A stretch of 64,000 nucleotides of DNA from CAIUSP01 sp964594365 (lineage in GTDB: Bacteria; Actinomycetota; Thermoleophilia; Solirubrobacterales; 70-9): contig CAZQMB010000005.1 of assembly GCA_964594365.1 (NCBI GenBank), positions 1 through 64,000 of the forward strand, read 5' to 3'. Of the stretch, positions 1-8,281 are shown piece after piece (the stretch's first letter is position 1; each line of letters starts with the position of its first letter). A program made the translations under genes and the position numbers. A model generated the notes under the pieces. It worked only from the letters and a program-made list of their open reading frames with translations, ran no database searches and was not told where the DNA came from.

Positions 1-21
1 TGGATGTCTTCTTCTTCGGGG

Positions 22-882
22 TCATGAATCTTCGGCGACGGCTGGTGGTGGATCGATACCGTAACGACGCATCCCGTCCTCAATCTCGGCGATCACGGTC
101 TCCAGCACCTTCACCCTCGCAAATCGCTTCGAGTTCGCCTCGATCAGGTGCCAGCCAGCCGTCGGCGGACGATCCGTGCGCTCGAGCATCTCCTCGACCG
201 CGGACTCGTAGGCGGGGCGCTTCTCGCGGTTGCGCCAGTCCTCGTCGGTGAGCTTCCATGACTTGAGTGGGTCCCTGTCCCGCCGTTCGAATCTCTTCAG
301 CTGCTCGGCATCGGAGATCTCGAGCCAGAACTTGATCAGGATCATCCCCTCCTCGGCCAGTGATTCCTCGAACGCGTTGATCGCCCCGTAAGCGCGCTCC
401 ACTTCCTCATCGCTAGCGAACCCCTCGACCCTCTCGACCAGGACCCTCCCGTACCAGGATCGGTCGAGCACGCTCATCCCACCCCATCCCGGTATGTGGG
501 GCCAGAAACGCCAGAGGAAGTGGTGTCGCCGCTCGTCGTGGGTCGGGGCTGCGAACTGCGAGACCTTCACGTGCCGGGGGTCGAGCGGCTGTACGAGACG
601 CCTGATCGCACCCCCCTTACCGGCCGCGTCCCAGCCTTCGAAGACCACACATACGGGAGGTCCAAGTCCCTGATGGGTAGCGGAGTGCGGATCCGCGAGG
701 GGCCGTTGGCCTCCGAGGGAGAGCCGGAGTTCGCTCAACCGGGACCACGCGACTTCGAGTCGACTCCGTTCCTCATCGGCATCGAGGGCCTTGGAGAGAT
801 CGAGTTGGTGGAGTCTGCTCACGGGCCCGGGTTGCTCACTTGGTCCCGGGAGCGTAGATGCCCGGGCCGCGATCGGGCTCAT
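22..882 (-). CDS. ppk2: Polyphosphate kinase 2 family protein
   Basis: PPK2-family kinase that moves phosphate between polyphosphate and nucleotides in the cytoplasm. The P-loop FEGWDAAGKGG is at residues 81-91. The lid/Walker B region, including LDRSWYGR, is at about 139-146, and the basic stretch RDRDPLKSWK follows at about 202. The length of 286 residues fits a one-domain PPK2. The ATG at 882 overlaps the end of the upstream small membrane-protein gene. An in-frame GTG at 822 would remove the overlap but has no better ribosome site, so the start is uncertain. Whether it prefers ADP, GDP, AMP or NMP cannot be read from the sequence. Confidence 0.93.
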   Translation of the reverse strand: MSPIAARASTLPGPSEQPGPVSRLHQLDLSKALDADEERSRLEVAWSRLSELRLSLGGQRPLADPHSATHQGLGPPVCVVFEGWDAAGKGGAIRRLVQPLDPRHVKVSQFAAPTHDERRHHFLWRFWPHIPGWGGMSVLDRSWYGRVLVERVEGFASDEEVERAYGAINAFEESLAEEGMILIKFWLEISDAEQLKRFERRDRDPLKSWKLTDEDWRNREKRPAYESAVEEMLERTDRPPTAGWHLIEANSKRFARVKVLETVIAEIEDGMRRYGIDPPPAVAEDS

Positions 883-1090
883 CCTCGCTCAGGACCAGAG
901 CCATGGGCAAGAGCAGCGTCGCGAGCGCGATCATCAGGATCCCGCTGCCGATCAGGATCTTGAGCTTGAACAGATGACCGAGGATCCCGACCACGAAGCC
1001 GGCGAGCATCAGGTAGAGATAGGGACTGATCGTCTGAGGGAAGGCGAGGGCGAGGTCAGGTGTCGTGTCCACACACCGATTATCGGTCAC
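836..1090 (-). CDS. Small two-helix membrane protein, unknown function
   Basis: 84-residue protein from a GTG start, with two hydrophobic segments at about residues 22-40 and 44-66 and a short acidic C-terminal tail (SEDEPDRG). I do not recognise the family. It lies just upstream of and overlaps the polyphosphate kinase gene on the same strand, so the two may be co-transcribed. No strong Shine-Dalgarno is visible. It is divergent from the MoxR ATPase, whose start is 63 bases away. The membrane-like composition makes a real gene more likely than chance, but support is moderate. Confidence 0.6.
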   Translation of the reverse strand: MTDNRCVDTTPDLALAFPQTISPYLYLMLAGFVVGILGHLFKLKILIGSGILMIALATLLLPMALVLSEDEPDRGPGIYAPGTK

Positions 1091-1139
1091 GCAGCGCTTC
1101 GTGGGGTCACCCGCTCCCGGTGGCCAGGTCGTTGCGGCC

Positions 1140-1145
1140 TACAAT
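1140..1145 (+). promoter_or_regulatory. -10-like element, leaderless start of MoxR gene
   Basis: TACAAT lies 8 bases before the ATG at 1154, and there is no Shine-Dalgarno. This spacing would put the transcription start at or next to the start codon. No convincing -35 hexamer is seen. Confidence 0.55.
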
Positions 1146-1153
1146 CCGCGCCG

Positions 1154-2071
1154 ATGGGCACGAAGTCCGACAAAGCTGCGCCGTCCTCGGTAGAGGACGA
1201 ACGCAAACGACTCGCCGATGCCGGCTATCTGGCCGATGAGTCGGCGGCGCTCGTTTCCTTCCTCGCCGAGCGTCTCGACAAGCCCGTGCTGGTCGAAGGT
1301 CCGGCCGGGGTCGGCAAGACGGAACTGGCGAAGGCGGTCGCCAGGGCAACGGGAAGGCCGCTGGTGCGGCTTCAGTGTTACGAGGGACTCGACGAAGCCA
1401 AGGCCCTCTACGAGTGGAACTACCGCAAGCAGCTCCTCCACATCCAGGCACGAGCGGCCTCGGAGGAAGGCTCCGGTGAGGGTGCCGAAAACGAGATCTT
1501 CGGTGAGGGCTTCCTGCTCGAGCGCCCGCTCCTGACCGCCATCGCCTCGAAGGAACCGGTGGTCCTGCTGATCGACGAGATCGACAAGACCGATCAGGAG
1601 TTCGAGGCGATGCTGTTGGAGGTGCTCTCTGAGTTCCAGATCTCGATCCCGGAGCTCGGACCGGTCGAAGCCACTACCCAGCCGCTCGTGTTCCTGACCT
1701 CCAACGACTCGCGCGAGTTGACCGAAGCGCTGAAGCGGCGCTGTCTCTATCTCTGGATCGACTATCCGAGCCGCGAGCGGGAGCTGGAGATAGTGCGACT
1801 CCACGTACCGGATCTCGATCCGAAACTCGCCGGAAAGATGGTCGACGTGATCCAGGAGATCCGCGAGCTCGACCTGAAGAAGCCTCCCTCCCTCTCGGAG
1901 TCGATCGACTGGGCGAGGACCCTGCTCCTGATCGGCGCCGACGATATCGACCGAGAGACCCTGGAGCAGTCGCTCAGCATCATCGTCAAGCACCGGACCG
2001 ACATCGACTTGATCGCGGAACGGGTGGCGGTGAAGTTGTCCGGACCCGAGACGAACGGCCAGACGGGCTGA
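1154..2071 (+). CDS. moxR: MoxR-type AAA+ ATPase
   Basis: 305-residue MoxR ATPase. Walker A GPAGVGKT is at 49-56, Walker B VVLLIDE at about 136-142, the sensor-1 stretch FLTSND at 180-185, and an arginine pair (KRRC) at about 194-197. These ATPases act as chaperones, typically with a VWA-domain partner, to mature metalloenzymes or membrane complexes. The partner gene starts four bases after this stop codon. The reading frame stays open upstream to 791, but that part overlaps genes on the other strand. The ATG at 1154 is preferred because the ATPase domain begins there and a -10 element precedes it. The client protein is unknown, and no molybdenum hydroxylase genes are in the window. Confidence 0.92.
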   Translation: MGTKSDKAAPSSVEDERKRLADAGYLADESAALVSFLAERLDKPVLVEGPAGVGKTELAKAVARATGRPLVRLQCYEGLDEAKALYEWNYRKQLLHIQARAASEEGSGEGAENEIFGEGFLLERPLLTAIASKEPVVLLIDEIDKTDQEFEAMLLEVLSEFQISIPELGPVEATTQPLVFLTSNDSRELTEALKRRCLYLWIDYPSRERELEIVRLHVPDLDPKLAGKMVDVIQEIRELDLKKPPSLSESIDWARTLLLIGADDIDRETLEQSLSIIVKHRTDIDLIAERVAVKLSGPETNGQTG

Positions 2072-2075
2072 GGGC

Positions 2076-3428
2076 ATGGCCTCGAGCCTCGCACCGGGGC
2101 TGCTGAGCTTCTTCGAAGATCTCCGAACCGAGGGAGTGGCGATCGGCACCGCGGAGATCCTCGACTCGTTCAGCGCGATCGAGCAGATCGACTGGACCGA
2201 CAAGGAAGACTTCAGGGAGGCACTGGCGGCCACCGTCGCCAAGTCCCAAGAAGACCGACGAGTGTTCGACCTCGTATTCGACCGGTACTTCTTCCGGGCA
2301 GCCGAGCAGGGAGCGCTCGAGATGGACTTGGGCGAGGGCGAACAGAACCGGCACCAAGGGTCGAACCGGATCGACCTCGACCAGCTGCGGGACGCGATCC
2401 GAGAGGCGATAGTCGAAGGACGCGACGGCGAGATGAGCGACCTCGCACAACTCGCCATCGCGGCGTTCGGGCCGCAGGGGGAGCGCTCGGGAGTCATCGG
2501 AGTGGATGTCCAGCGGATCCGGCGGGAGCTGGAGCTCAACACCGGAGGAACCGACCCGGCGCGGCTCGACCCCGATGCGGTTCGGAAGTTCGAGAAGCAC
2601 CTGCGCAGGGAGTTGGAGCGCGGGTCGATCGAGCGCGCCGGAAAACTACCTCCCGCGAAACCTCTGGCGGAACTCGACCGGTCTCTGCCCGGCAGTCCGA
2701 CCCAGGATCTGGCTGCCGTGCACAAGGCCGTAATCCAGCTGAAACGACGAATCGCGACCCTTGGGCACGAACAGAGAGGCAGACGCCGGAGTCAGACCGT
2801 CGATGTGCGGAGGACGATGAGAGCGTCGCTCGAGACCGGCGGTGTGCCGCTCAACCTGCGCTACCGGACCCGGCGTCCGCGCCGGCCGGAGATCTTCGTG
2901 TGCTGCGATGTGTCCACCTCGGTCAGTTCCTCGAGTGTCTTCTTCCTCTCTGTGCTCCATGCTCTCCACGACTCGTTCCGGAAGCTCAGGAGCTTCGTAT
3001 TCATCGAGCGGATAAGCGAGATCACCGAGATCTTCGAGCAGGAACGCGACTTTCGGAAGATCTCCGAGAAGATCACCTCCCACGGCGGGGTGGCCGATAT
3101 CTCCGGCTACACGGACTATGGCCGTGTCTGGCTCGAGTTCGAGGAGATGATCAGGGACGACCTCGGCCCACGCTCGACCGTGATCGTGCTGGGTGACGCG
3201 AGAGCCAACGGCAGAGATCCCCACGCGGAGGCGTTCGGCAAGTTGGCTGAGCGGGCGGGTCACACCTACTGGCTCAATCCGGAGCCGAAGCTCTACTGGA
3301 ACTACGGCGACTCGGTGATGCGCGCATACGAGGACAGGTGCGACGGAGCCTTCGAGTGCTGGACCACCAAACACCTCGAGTCGTTCGTCAACCTGATCGC
3401 TGCGGATCCCGCGAGCACCAGACGATAG
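2076..3428 (+). CDS. VWA-domain CoxE-like protein
   Basis: 450-residue protein of the CoxE/VWA family. The C-terminal VWA domain carries a MIDAS signature DVSTSVS at about 278-284 (DxSxS), with a later GDARANGRD segment. The N-terminal 200 residues are helical and charged, as in other MoxR partners. It starts four bases after the MoxR stop with GAGG just upstream, so the pair is almost certainly one operon. The known role of such pairs is ATP-driven assembly of a metal centre or complex. The target is not identifiable here. Confidence 0.9.
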   Translation: MASSLAPGLLSFFEDLRTEGVAIGTAEILDSFSAIEQIDWTDKEDFREALAATVAKSQEDRRVFDLVFDRYFFRAAEQGALEMDLGEGEQNRHQGSNRIDLDQLRDAIREAIVEGRDGEMSDLAQLAIAAFGPQGERSGVIGVDVQRIRRELELNTGGTDPARLDPDAVRKFEKHLRRELERGSIERAGKLPPAKPLAELDRSLPGSPTQDLAAVHKAVIQLKRRIATLGHEQRGRRRSQTVDVRRTMRASLETGGVPLNLRYRTRRPRRPEIFVCCDVSTSVSSSSVFFLSVLHALHDSFRKLRSFVFIERISEITEIFEQERDFRKISEKITSHGGVADISGYTDYGRVWLEFEEMIRDDLGPRSTVIVLGDARANGRDPHAEAFGKLAERAGHTYWLNPEPKLYWNYGDSVMRAYEDRCDGAFECWTTKHLESFVNLIAADPASTRR

Positions 3429-3435
3429 ACTCGCG

Positions 3436-3547
3436 GGACGAGCCATCAGGGGAGTTCGCGATCTGGCGGACTGAGAGTGCACCCGCGGGTCCTCGATCCG
3501 GTCGGTGCTTACCCTCGGAACCTGTGCGGTAACGCGCGCGAAGGAAG
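3436..3547 (+). ncRNA. TPP (thiamine pyrophosphate) riboswitch
   Basis: The THI-element core is readable. CTGAGA is at 3471-3476. The conserved 3' half ACCCTCGGAACCTG is at 3511-3524, followed by a GTGCG-GTAA-CGCGC hairpin at about 3524-3537 and a terminal AAGGAAG at 3541-3547. AGTTC at 3453-3457 pairs with GGACT at 3468-3472 (P3), and AGGG at 3448-3451 can pair with CCCT at 3512-3515 (P2). The aptamer runs right up to the ATG at 3548, and AAGGAAG is the only ribosome-site-like sequence. TPP binding would therefore be expected to block translation of the transporter operon. The exact 5' edge is approximate. Confidence 0.9.
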
Positions 3548-4333
3548 ATGACCGAAGCCAAACCGAACGAGAAGAACGCCATCACGATCTCTGGGGTGTC
3601 CCACGACTACTCCGGTGTGCGCGCCCTCGACGGAGTGGATCTGGCCGTGGAAGCAGGCGAGGTGGTGGGAATCGTCGGTCCCTCCGGCTGCGGCAAGTCG
3701 ACCCTGCTGAGGATGGTCTGCGGTCTGCTCGAACAGAGTCAGGGGATGGTGCGAGTCGGAGATCACGACGACCTGGAGGGACGTCTCGAGTCATGCGCCT
3801 TCATGCCGCAGAGAGACCTCCTCCTCCCCTGGCTCTCGGCGATCGACAATGCCGGCCTGGCTCCGAGGTTTGCGGGCCGCGGCAAGGAGCGCTCGCGCCA
3901 ACTGGCCTCGGAGACATTCGAGCGCTTCGGACTCGGCGGCTTCGAGGGATCGTTGCCCGGGGAACTCTCCGGTGGAATGCGCCAACGAGTCGCCTTGCTC
4001 CGGACCCTCATCGCCGACCGCCCCGTCCTCTGTCTGGATGAGCCCTTCTCCGCGCTGGACGCGATCAGTCGCGCCGATCTGCAGAGTTGGTTCGGCTCGA
4101 TCCTGAACGAGATCCCGAGGACCTGTCTGTTGGTGACCCACGACGTGGAGGAGTCCCTCTACCTCTGCGACCGCACCCTGGTGCTGAGCTCCCGCCCGGG
4201 ACAGGTGGTGTGCGAGATCGATTCACCTGCGCCGAGAGCCGAAGATCGTCTGGCTGCAATCTGCAGACCCGACTTCGTAGAAGCGAAACAGCGAGCGCTC
4301 GAAGCACTCGGCGCCGAGAGGGCTCTGGCATGA
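3548..4333 (+). CDS. ABC transporter ATPase, thiamine-precursor uptake
   Basis: 261-residue importer ATPase of the nitrate/sulfonate/taurine-like group, which includes ThiZ. Walker A GPSGCGKS is at 44-51, the Q-loop MPQRD at about 86-90, signature LSGGM at 140-144, Walker B LCLDEP at 161-166, and the switch His in VTHDVEES. It powers uptake through the permease encoded next, with which its stop codon overlaps (ATGA). The TPP riboswitch directly upstream is the main reason for assigning a thiamine precursor, such as HMP or formylaminopyrimidine, rather than a sulfonate. The ThiZ-like role is inferred from the riboswitch and the ThiY-like binding protein. Confidence 0.88.
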   Translation: MTEAKPNEKNAITISGVSHDYSGVRALDGVDLAVEAGEVVGIVGPSGCGKSTLLRMVCGLLEQSQGMVRVGDHDDLEGRLESCAFMPQRDLLLPWLSAIDNAGLAPRFAGRGKERSRQLASETFERFGLGGFEGSLPGELSGGMRQRVALLRTLIADRPVLCLDEPFSALDAISRADLQSWFGSILNEIPRTCLLVTHDVEESLYLCDRTLVLSSRPGQVVCEIDSPAPRAEDRLAAICRPDFVEAKQRALEALGAERALA

Positions 4334-5115
4334 ACCGAGCGCCGAGAACCCGCTGGCTCGCTCCGATCTGCGTCGGCCTCGGGTTGCTGGTGATCTGGCA
4401 ACTCGCGTCGAGTTGGGGGCTGATCGCCGACGCCCTCTCGATCGAACCCTTCCTGGTTCCTGCTCCGACCGAGATAGCCGACTCGCTCTGGCAGGATCGC
4501 TCTCTGCTCGGATCGGCGGCGTTGACGACGATCGTCGAGGTGGTCGCGGGGTTCATCATCGCCGTGATCGCCGGTGTGCTGCTGGCGCTGTTGATCCACC
4601 GCTCCGAAGCTGCGAGGAGAGCCGTCTATCCGCTGCTGGTCGGGTCACAGACCATTCCGATCATCGCTATCGCGCCGATCCTGGTGGTCTGGTTCGGCTT
4701 CGGTCTGGGTCCGAAGCTCGCGATCATCGCGCTGGTCTGCTTCTTCCCGATCACCGTCAACTGCATGGACGGATTGAGGCGCTCCGACCCCGATCAGATC
4801 CGACTCGTGCGCTCTCTCGGTGCGAGCAGGGGTCAGGTGTTGACCTGGGTAGAGGTTCCGACGGCCCTGCCGGCGTTCTTCAGCGGAGCAAAGATCGCAG
4901 CGGCGGTCTCGGTGATCGGCGCCGTGTTCGCAGAGTGGTCGGGCTCGGATGCGGGACTGGGCTATCTGATCCAGATCTCCTCGGCTCAACTCCTGACCGC
5001 CAGGATGTTCGCTGCCATCGTGGTCCTCTCCGCCATCGCGATCCTGCTCTTCTGGGCGGTCGGGGCGATCGAGCGGAGGGTCGTCTTCTGGCAACGGGGG
5101 GAGGTCGGAGGATGA
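4330..5115 (+). CDS. ABC transporter permease, thiamine-precursor uptake
   Basis: 261-residue inner-membrane permease with about six hydrophobic segments. The EAA-type loop SLGASRGQVLTWVEVP at about 158-173 contacts the ATPase. The ATG at 4330 overlaps the ATPase stop by four bases, and its own stop overlaps the start of the binding-protein gene, which indicates tight translational coupling. The frame remains open upstream to 4087, but that stretch lies inside the ATPase gene. It belongs to the BPD_transp_1 family, like SsuC and ThiX. Substrate assignment rests on the riboswitch and the binding protein. Confidence 0.9.
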   Translation: MNRAPRTRWLAPICVGLGLLVIWQLASSWGLIADALSIEPFLVPAPTEIADSLWQDRSLLGSAALTTIVEVVAGFIIAVIAGVLLALLIHRSEAARRAVYPLLVGSQTIPIIAIAPILVVWFGFGLGPKLAIIALVCFFPITVNCMDGLRRSDPDQIRLVRSLGASRGQVLTWVEVPTALPAFFSGAKIAAAVSVIGAVFAEWSGSDAGLGYLIQISSAQLLTARMFAAIVVLSAIAILLFWAVGAIERRVVFWQRGEVGG

Positions 5116-6128
5116 GGCGGGTTCGAGTACTGATGGCCCTCTCGCTGTGTATCGCTGCCGGAGCACTGGGGGGCTGCAGCGAGAAGGAGGAGAGGACGAG
5201 AGGTGGCCGAGCCGCGCCTCTGAGCGTGATGCTCGACTTCTACGTGAACCCGGACCACGCAGGCCTGGTGGTGGCGGACCGGCGAGGCTACTTCGAGCAG
5301 GCGGGGCTGGAGGTGGATCTCCGAGTCCCCTCGGATCCATCGGCTCCTCTCAAACAGGTCGCGGCGGGACGTGCCGATCTCGCCATCTCCTACGAGCCCG
5401 AGGTACTGACCGCGCGCTCGGAAGGCCTTCCGGTCAAGGCGATCGCGGCGATCGTGGACGAACCACTCACCTCCCTGATCTGGCTGCCGGCGAGCGGGAT
5501 CGTCGACCCTGTGGACCTGTCGGGTAAGACGGTTGCAACCGCGGGCATTCCCTACCAGGACGACTATCTGGACACGATCCTCGATGCCGCGGGTGTACCT
5601 GCGGCATCGGTCAGCAGGGTGAACGTCGGTTACGGCCTCCTGCCGGCGTTGCTCGGTGGCGAGGCCGACGCGATCCTCGGTGGTTTCCGCAACATCGAGG
5701 GCGTGCAGCTGACCGAGCGGGGAGACGACCCGACCGTCCTCCCCGTCGACCGGGTCGGAGTGCCGACCTACGACGAGCTGGTGCTGGTTGCCTCGGACGA
5801 GACGATCGAAGAGCGCCCGGATGAGCTGGCCCTCTTCATCTCGGCGCTGGCGAAGGGAACGGAACTCGCGATCGACGATCCGGATCTCGCAACGAGATCG
5901 GTTCTCGCTGCCGGCGATGGACTCGATCCTTCCCTCACGGCTGCGGAGGTGGAGGCGACGCTGCCACTCCTCGCAGCCCCCGAGAACGCTCCGTTCGGCT
6001 GGATGAACCCGAACGAGTGGGCGAACTTCGCGGCCTGGATGAAGGCGCAGGGACTGATCGACGAGGTCCCGCCAGTGGAGGAGGCGATCACGAGCGAATT
6101 CCTGCCTGCCGCAGCTCAGCCGCGCTAG
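5112..6128 (+). CDS. ThiY/THI5-like substrate-binding lipoprotein
   Basis: 338-residue extracellular lipoprotein. A short basic N-terminus and hydrophobic stretch end in a lipobox LGGC with the lipidated Cys at 22. The mature part matches the NMT1/THI5-like fold: LDFYVNPDHAGLVVA at about 41-55, then GYFEQAGLEVDL and DLAISYEPEV. This resembles ThiY proteins that bind pyrimidine thiamine precursors; RibY-type flavin binders are an alternative. It is the last gene of the riboswitch operon, starting by ATGA overlap with the permease. Its stop and that of the convergent glycosylase share a CTAG at 6125-6128. Confidence 0.88.
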   Translation: MRRVRVLMALSLCIAAGALGGCSEKEERTRGGRAAPLSVMLDFYVNPDHAGLVVADRRGYFEQAGLEVDLRVPSDPSAPLKQVAAGRADLAISYEPEVLTARSEGLPVKAIAAIVDEPLTSLIWLPASGIVDPVDLSGKTVATAGIPYQDDYLDTILDAAGVPAASVSRVNVGYGLLPALLGGEADAILGGFRNIEGVQLTERGDDPTVLPVDRVGVPTYDELVLVASDETIEERPDELALFISALAKGTELAIDDPDLATRSVLAAGDGLDPSLTAAEVEATLPLLAAPENAPFGWMNPNEWANFAAWMKAQGLIDEVPPVEEAITSEFLPAAAQPR

Positions 6129-7114
6129 GCGACGGCTCTGAGCGGAGGTCCCTCGACCACAGCCTTCGAGTAACCGGCAAGGACGAATGCGGCTGCCAGA
6201 CCTCTCCATGGTGCATACGGAGCGAGGAGGCCTTCCACTTCGTCCGCATCGGCCCGACGACCGAGACCGGTGATCCGCCCGACCAGTTTCGCCAGGGTCG
6301 GATCGGAAACGGGCAACGCATCGAGATCCCCCCGGCCCCCAGCCGCAACAGACTCCATGGTCGCTCCGTCGACCTCACGGATCAACAGCAGTCGGTCGAG
6401 CGTCTCGGGCCGGTCGAGATCGACCCGTCCGGAGACGAGTTCACGGGCTGAGCGGGCCAGCGCTATCGCGCGGGCTTCCGTCAGACCCTTGCTGACCAGT
6501 TCCGCAGGTGCCGCATCGGCGATCGTCTCCGAGGAGGGGAAGTCGAAGAGGGGCTCGGAAGAACCTGCCAAGAACACGCGAGGGGCCCAGCGATGGACGA
6601 TGCGACGCTGGATCCGCGCTGCCTCTGCTGGTTCCAGTCCCTCACCTACGATCGCCCAGGCGAGTGCCTCCCATGGCCAGGGGCGTCTCTGAGGTCGCGC
6701 CCAGGGCCTGCGAGAGATCACCGGACCGAGCAGCCTGTCGTCTCGATTCTTCGAGAAGAAGTCGGTCAGGTCTTCGTCCACGCCGAGGGAGAAACGGACT
6801 CGACTGACCGCGGTGGCGAGATCGCCAACCGATGCAGACCGCCGTCCACTCGAACGGCCGTCGCCATCTCGATAGTCGACCGTGTCGGGGTCCAGAGCCT
6901 CTGCGGTGAGCCTGATCGCACCACCGTCGCCCGCTCGTGCCGGGCAGACCGTGACCAGGACCGGAGCACCATCGACATGGAGGAACCTCCTGACCCGACG
7001 GCCGTCGCAGGAAAGGATCCCGTCCGCCGCGGAACGCTCGGGGAGCTGAACCGGTGAGGGCGGATTGGCGAAAGACTCCAGCGGGGCCTCTGCTGCGCGG
7101 TGAGAGTCGTTCAT
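6125..7114 (-). CDS. AlkA-like DNA-3-methyladenine glycosylase family
   Basis: 329-residue protein with the layout of AlkA-type helix-hairpin-helix glycosylases: an N-terminal domain to about 115 and a helical domain after it. The segment DALPVSDPTL near 262 aligns with the part of AlkA that carries the catalytic Asp (DxxPxxDxxL), so the acid seems conserved. The hairpin itself (IREVDGATM) lacks the usual LPGIGxxTA glycines. The ATG at 7114 overlaps the stop of the GNAT gene (ATGA), so the two are co-translated. Its expected role is excision of alkylated bases. Activity is uncertain because of the altered hairpin. Confidence 0.75.
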   Translation of the reverse strand: MNDSHRAAEAPLESFANPPSPVQLPERSAADGILSCDGRRVRRFLHVDGAPVLVTVCPARAGDGGAIRLTAEALDPDTVDYRDGDGRSSGRRSASVGDLATAVSRVRFSLGVDEDLTDFFSKNRDDRLLGPVISRRPWARPQRRPWPWEALAWAIVGEGLEPAEAARIQRRIVHRWAPRVFLAGSSEPLFDFPSSETIADAAPAELVSKGLTEARAIALARSARELVSGRVDLDRPETLDRLLLIREVDGATMESVAAGGRGDLDALPVSDPTLAKLVGRITGLGRRADADEVEGLLAPYAPWRGLAAAFVLAGYSKAVVEGPPLRAVA

Positions 7115-8265
7115 GCCGGATCGAGATCCTTCTCGAACAGCCGGTAGCGCTTGACCACGCTCCCCCCCATCCCCTCCATGGCCTTGTTCATCGGTTTGTT
7201 GGTCTCGAGGATCCAGCCCTGATCGCCGCCTCCTACGCCCGTGCGCTTCGCCGTCTCGAGATGGCGGATGTAGAAGGCTGCCGCAATCCCCAGGTGCTGA
7301 TACTCGGGCTTGACCCCGAGGGCGAACACCCTCACCTGATCGATCTTCCGCCTACCGAGCAGGAACTTGAGCCAACCGAAGGGGAGGAGCCGGCCATTCA
7401 TCTTCTTCAGCACCTGATTGATGTCGGGGAGGGTGAGCGCCGCTCCGAGGATCTCTCCGTCGCGTTCCGCGATCATCGCCCAGTCCTCGCTCAGTACCTG
7501 CTTCAGGTTCTTGGCCTGGAAATCGGCCTCGGCGTCGGTAACCGGGACGAAGCCCCAGTTGCGGCCCCAGGCGGCGTTGTAGACCTCCATGAACCGGGCT
7601 ATCTCTTTGTCGAGCTCGCGGCGGCGCATGTTCCGTACCGTCACACGGTGCTTCTCCATCTCCTCGGCGGCGGCGTGGATCATCGGGGTGAACATCTCCC
7701 CCTCGGCGAGTGTCCCGACCTGCAGGTCCCACATCTGGAGGTCCATCGCCTTGTCATACCCGAGAGCCTCGATCCGGCCGCGGTAGTACGGCGGATGCCA
7801 TGGCTCGAGGATCATCGGGTGGCGGTCGTAGCCGTCGATCAGGAGACCGCACTCGTCGTTGGTGGTGAAGTCCATCGGCCCGATCATCCGCTTGCGCCCC
7901 TTCGAGCGAGCCCACTCCTCGGCGGCGCTGAACAGGGCCTGAAAGACCTCGGGATCGTCGACGGCATCGATGAAGCCGAACTGGGCGTCCGAGCCCCCCT
8001 GGTACTCGTCCCAGCGATGGTCGATCTGGACGGTTATCCGGCCTACGACCTCGCCATCACGGAGTGCGAGCAGGTACTCGGCCTCCGCATGCTGGAAATA
8101 GGGGTTCTTGTCGCGATCGAGGAACTCACGCCTCTCCATCAGCAACGGCGGGACCCAGGGCGTGTCACGGTGGAGGCGGTAAGGGAGCTTGATGAAGCGA
8201 TCCAGATCCCTTCGGCCGGAAACGTGCACAATCTGCAGTTGCGAGGGGTCCGCCACCCTTGTCAA
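7111..8265 (-). CDS. GNAT-fold acyltransferase, possible ceramide-synthase-like
   Basis: 384-residue protein. The C-terminal half holds a GNAT acetyl/acyl-CoA site: VRVFALGVKPEYQHLG, with the pyrophosphate-binding turn at about 327-333. The N-terminal half (FIKLPYRLHRDTPWVPPL, then FGFIDAVDDPEVF) is typical of a large GNAT-like family that often neighbours serine-palmitoyltransferase homologues. The gene is divergent from such a homologue with 16 bases between starts. Bacterial ceramide synthase of Caulobacter is a GNAT-type acyltransferase, so N-acylation of a long-chain base is a reasonable inference. The TTG at 8265 sits inside a TTGACA hexamer. GTG at 8256 or 8229 could be the real start. 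Confidence 0.75.
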   Translation of the reverse strand: MTRVADPSQLQIVHVSGRRDLDRFIKLPYRLHRDTPWVPPLLMERREFLDRDKNPYFQHAEAEYLLALRDGEVVGRITVQIDHRWDEYQGGSDAQFGFIDAVDDPEVFQALFSAAEEWARSKGRKRMIGPMDFTTNDECGLLIDGYDRHPMILEPWHPPYYRGRIEALGYDKAMDLQMWDLQVGTLAEGEMFTPMIHAAAEEMEKHRVTVRNMRRRELDKEIARFMEVYNAAWGRNWGFVPVTDAEADFQAKNLKQVLSEDWAMIAERDGEILGAALTLPDINQVLKKMNGRLLPFGWLKFLLGRRKIDQVRVFALGVKPEYQHLGIAAAFYIRHLETAKRTGVGGGDQGWILETNKPMNKAMEGMGGSVVKRYRLFEKDLDPA

Positions 8266-8281
8266 CCTACACTTCCCACGG

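Noticed and set aside
791..1153. Upstream extension of the MoxR frame
   Set aside because: It overlaps the ppk2 start and the small membrane gene on the other strand. The ATPase domain and a -10 element fix the start at 1154.
1139..2725. Long minus-strand open frame (528 codons) across the MoxR and VWA genes
   Set aside because: It is antisense to two clear conserved genes, its translation is Arg/Ser-rich without family features, and long antisense frames are expected at this GC content.
4413..5111. N-terminal extension of the binding-protein frame over the permease gene
   Set aside because: It is out of frame with the permease, and a proper lipoprotein signal begins at 5112 with ATGA coupling.
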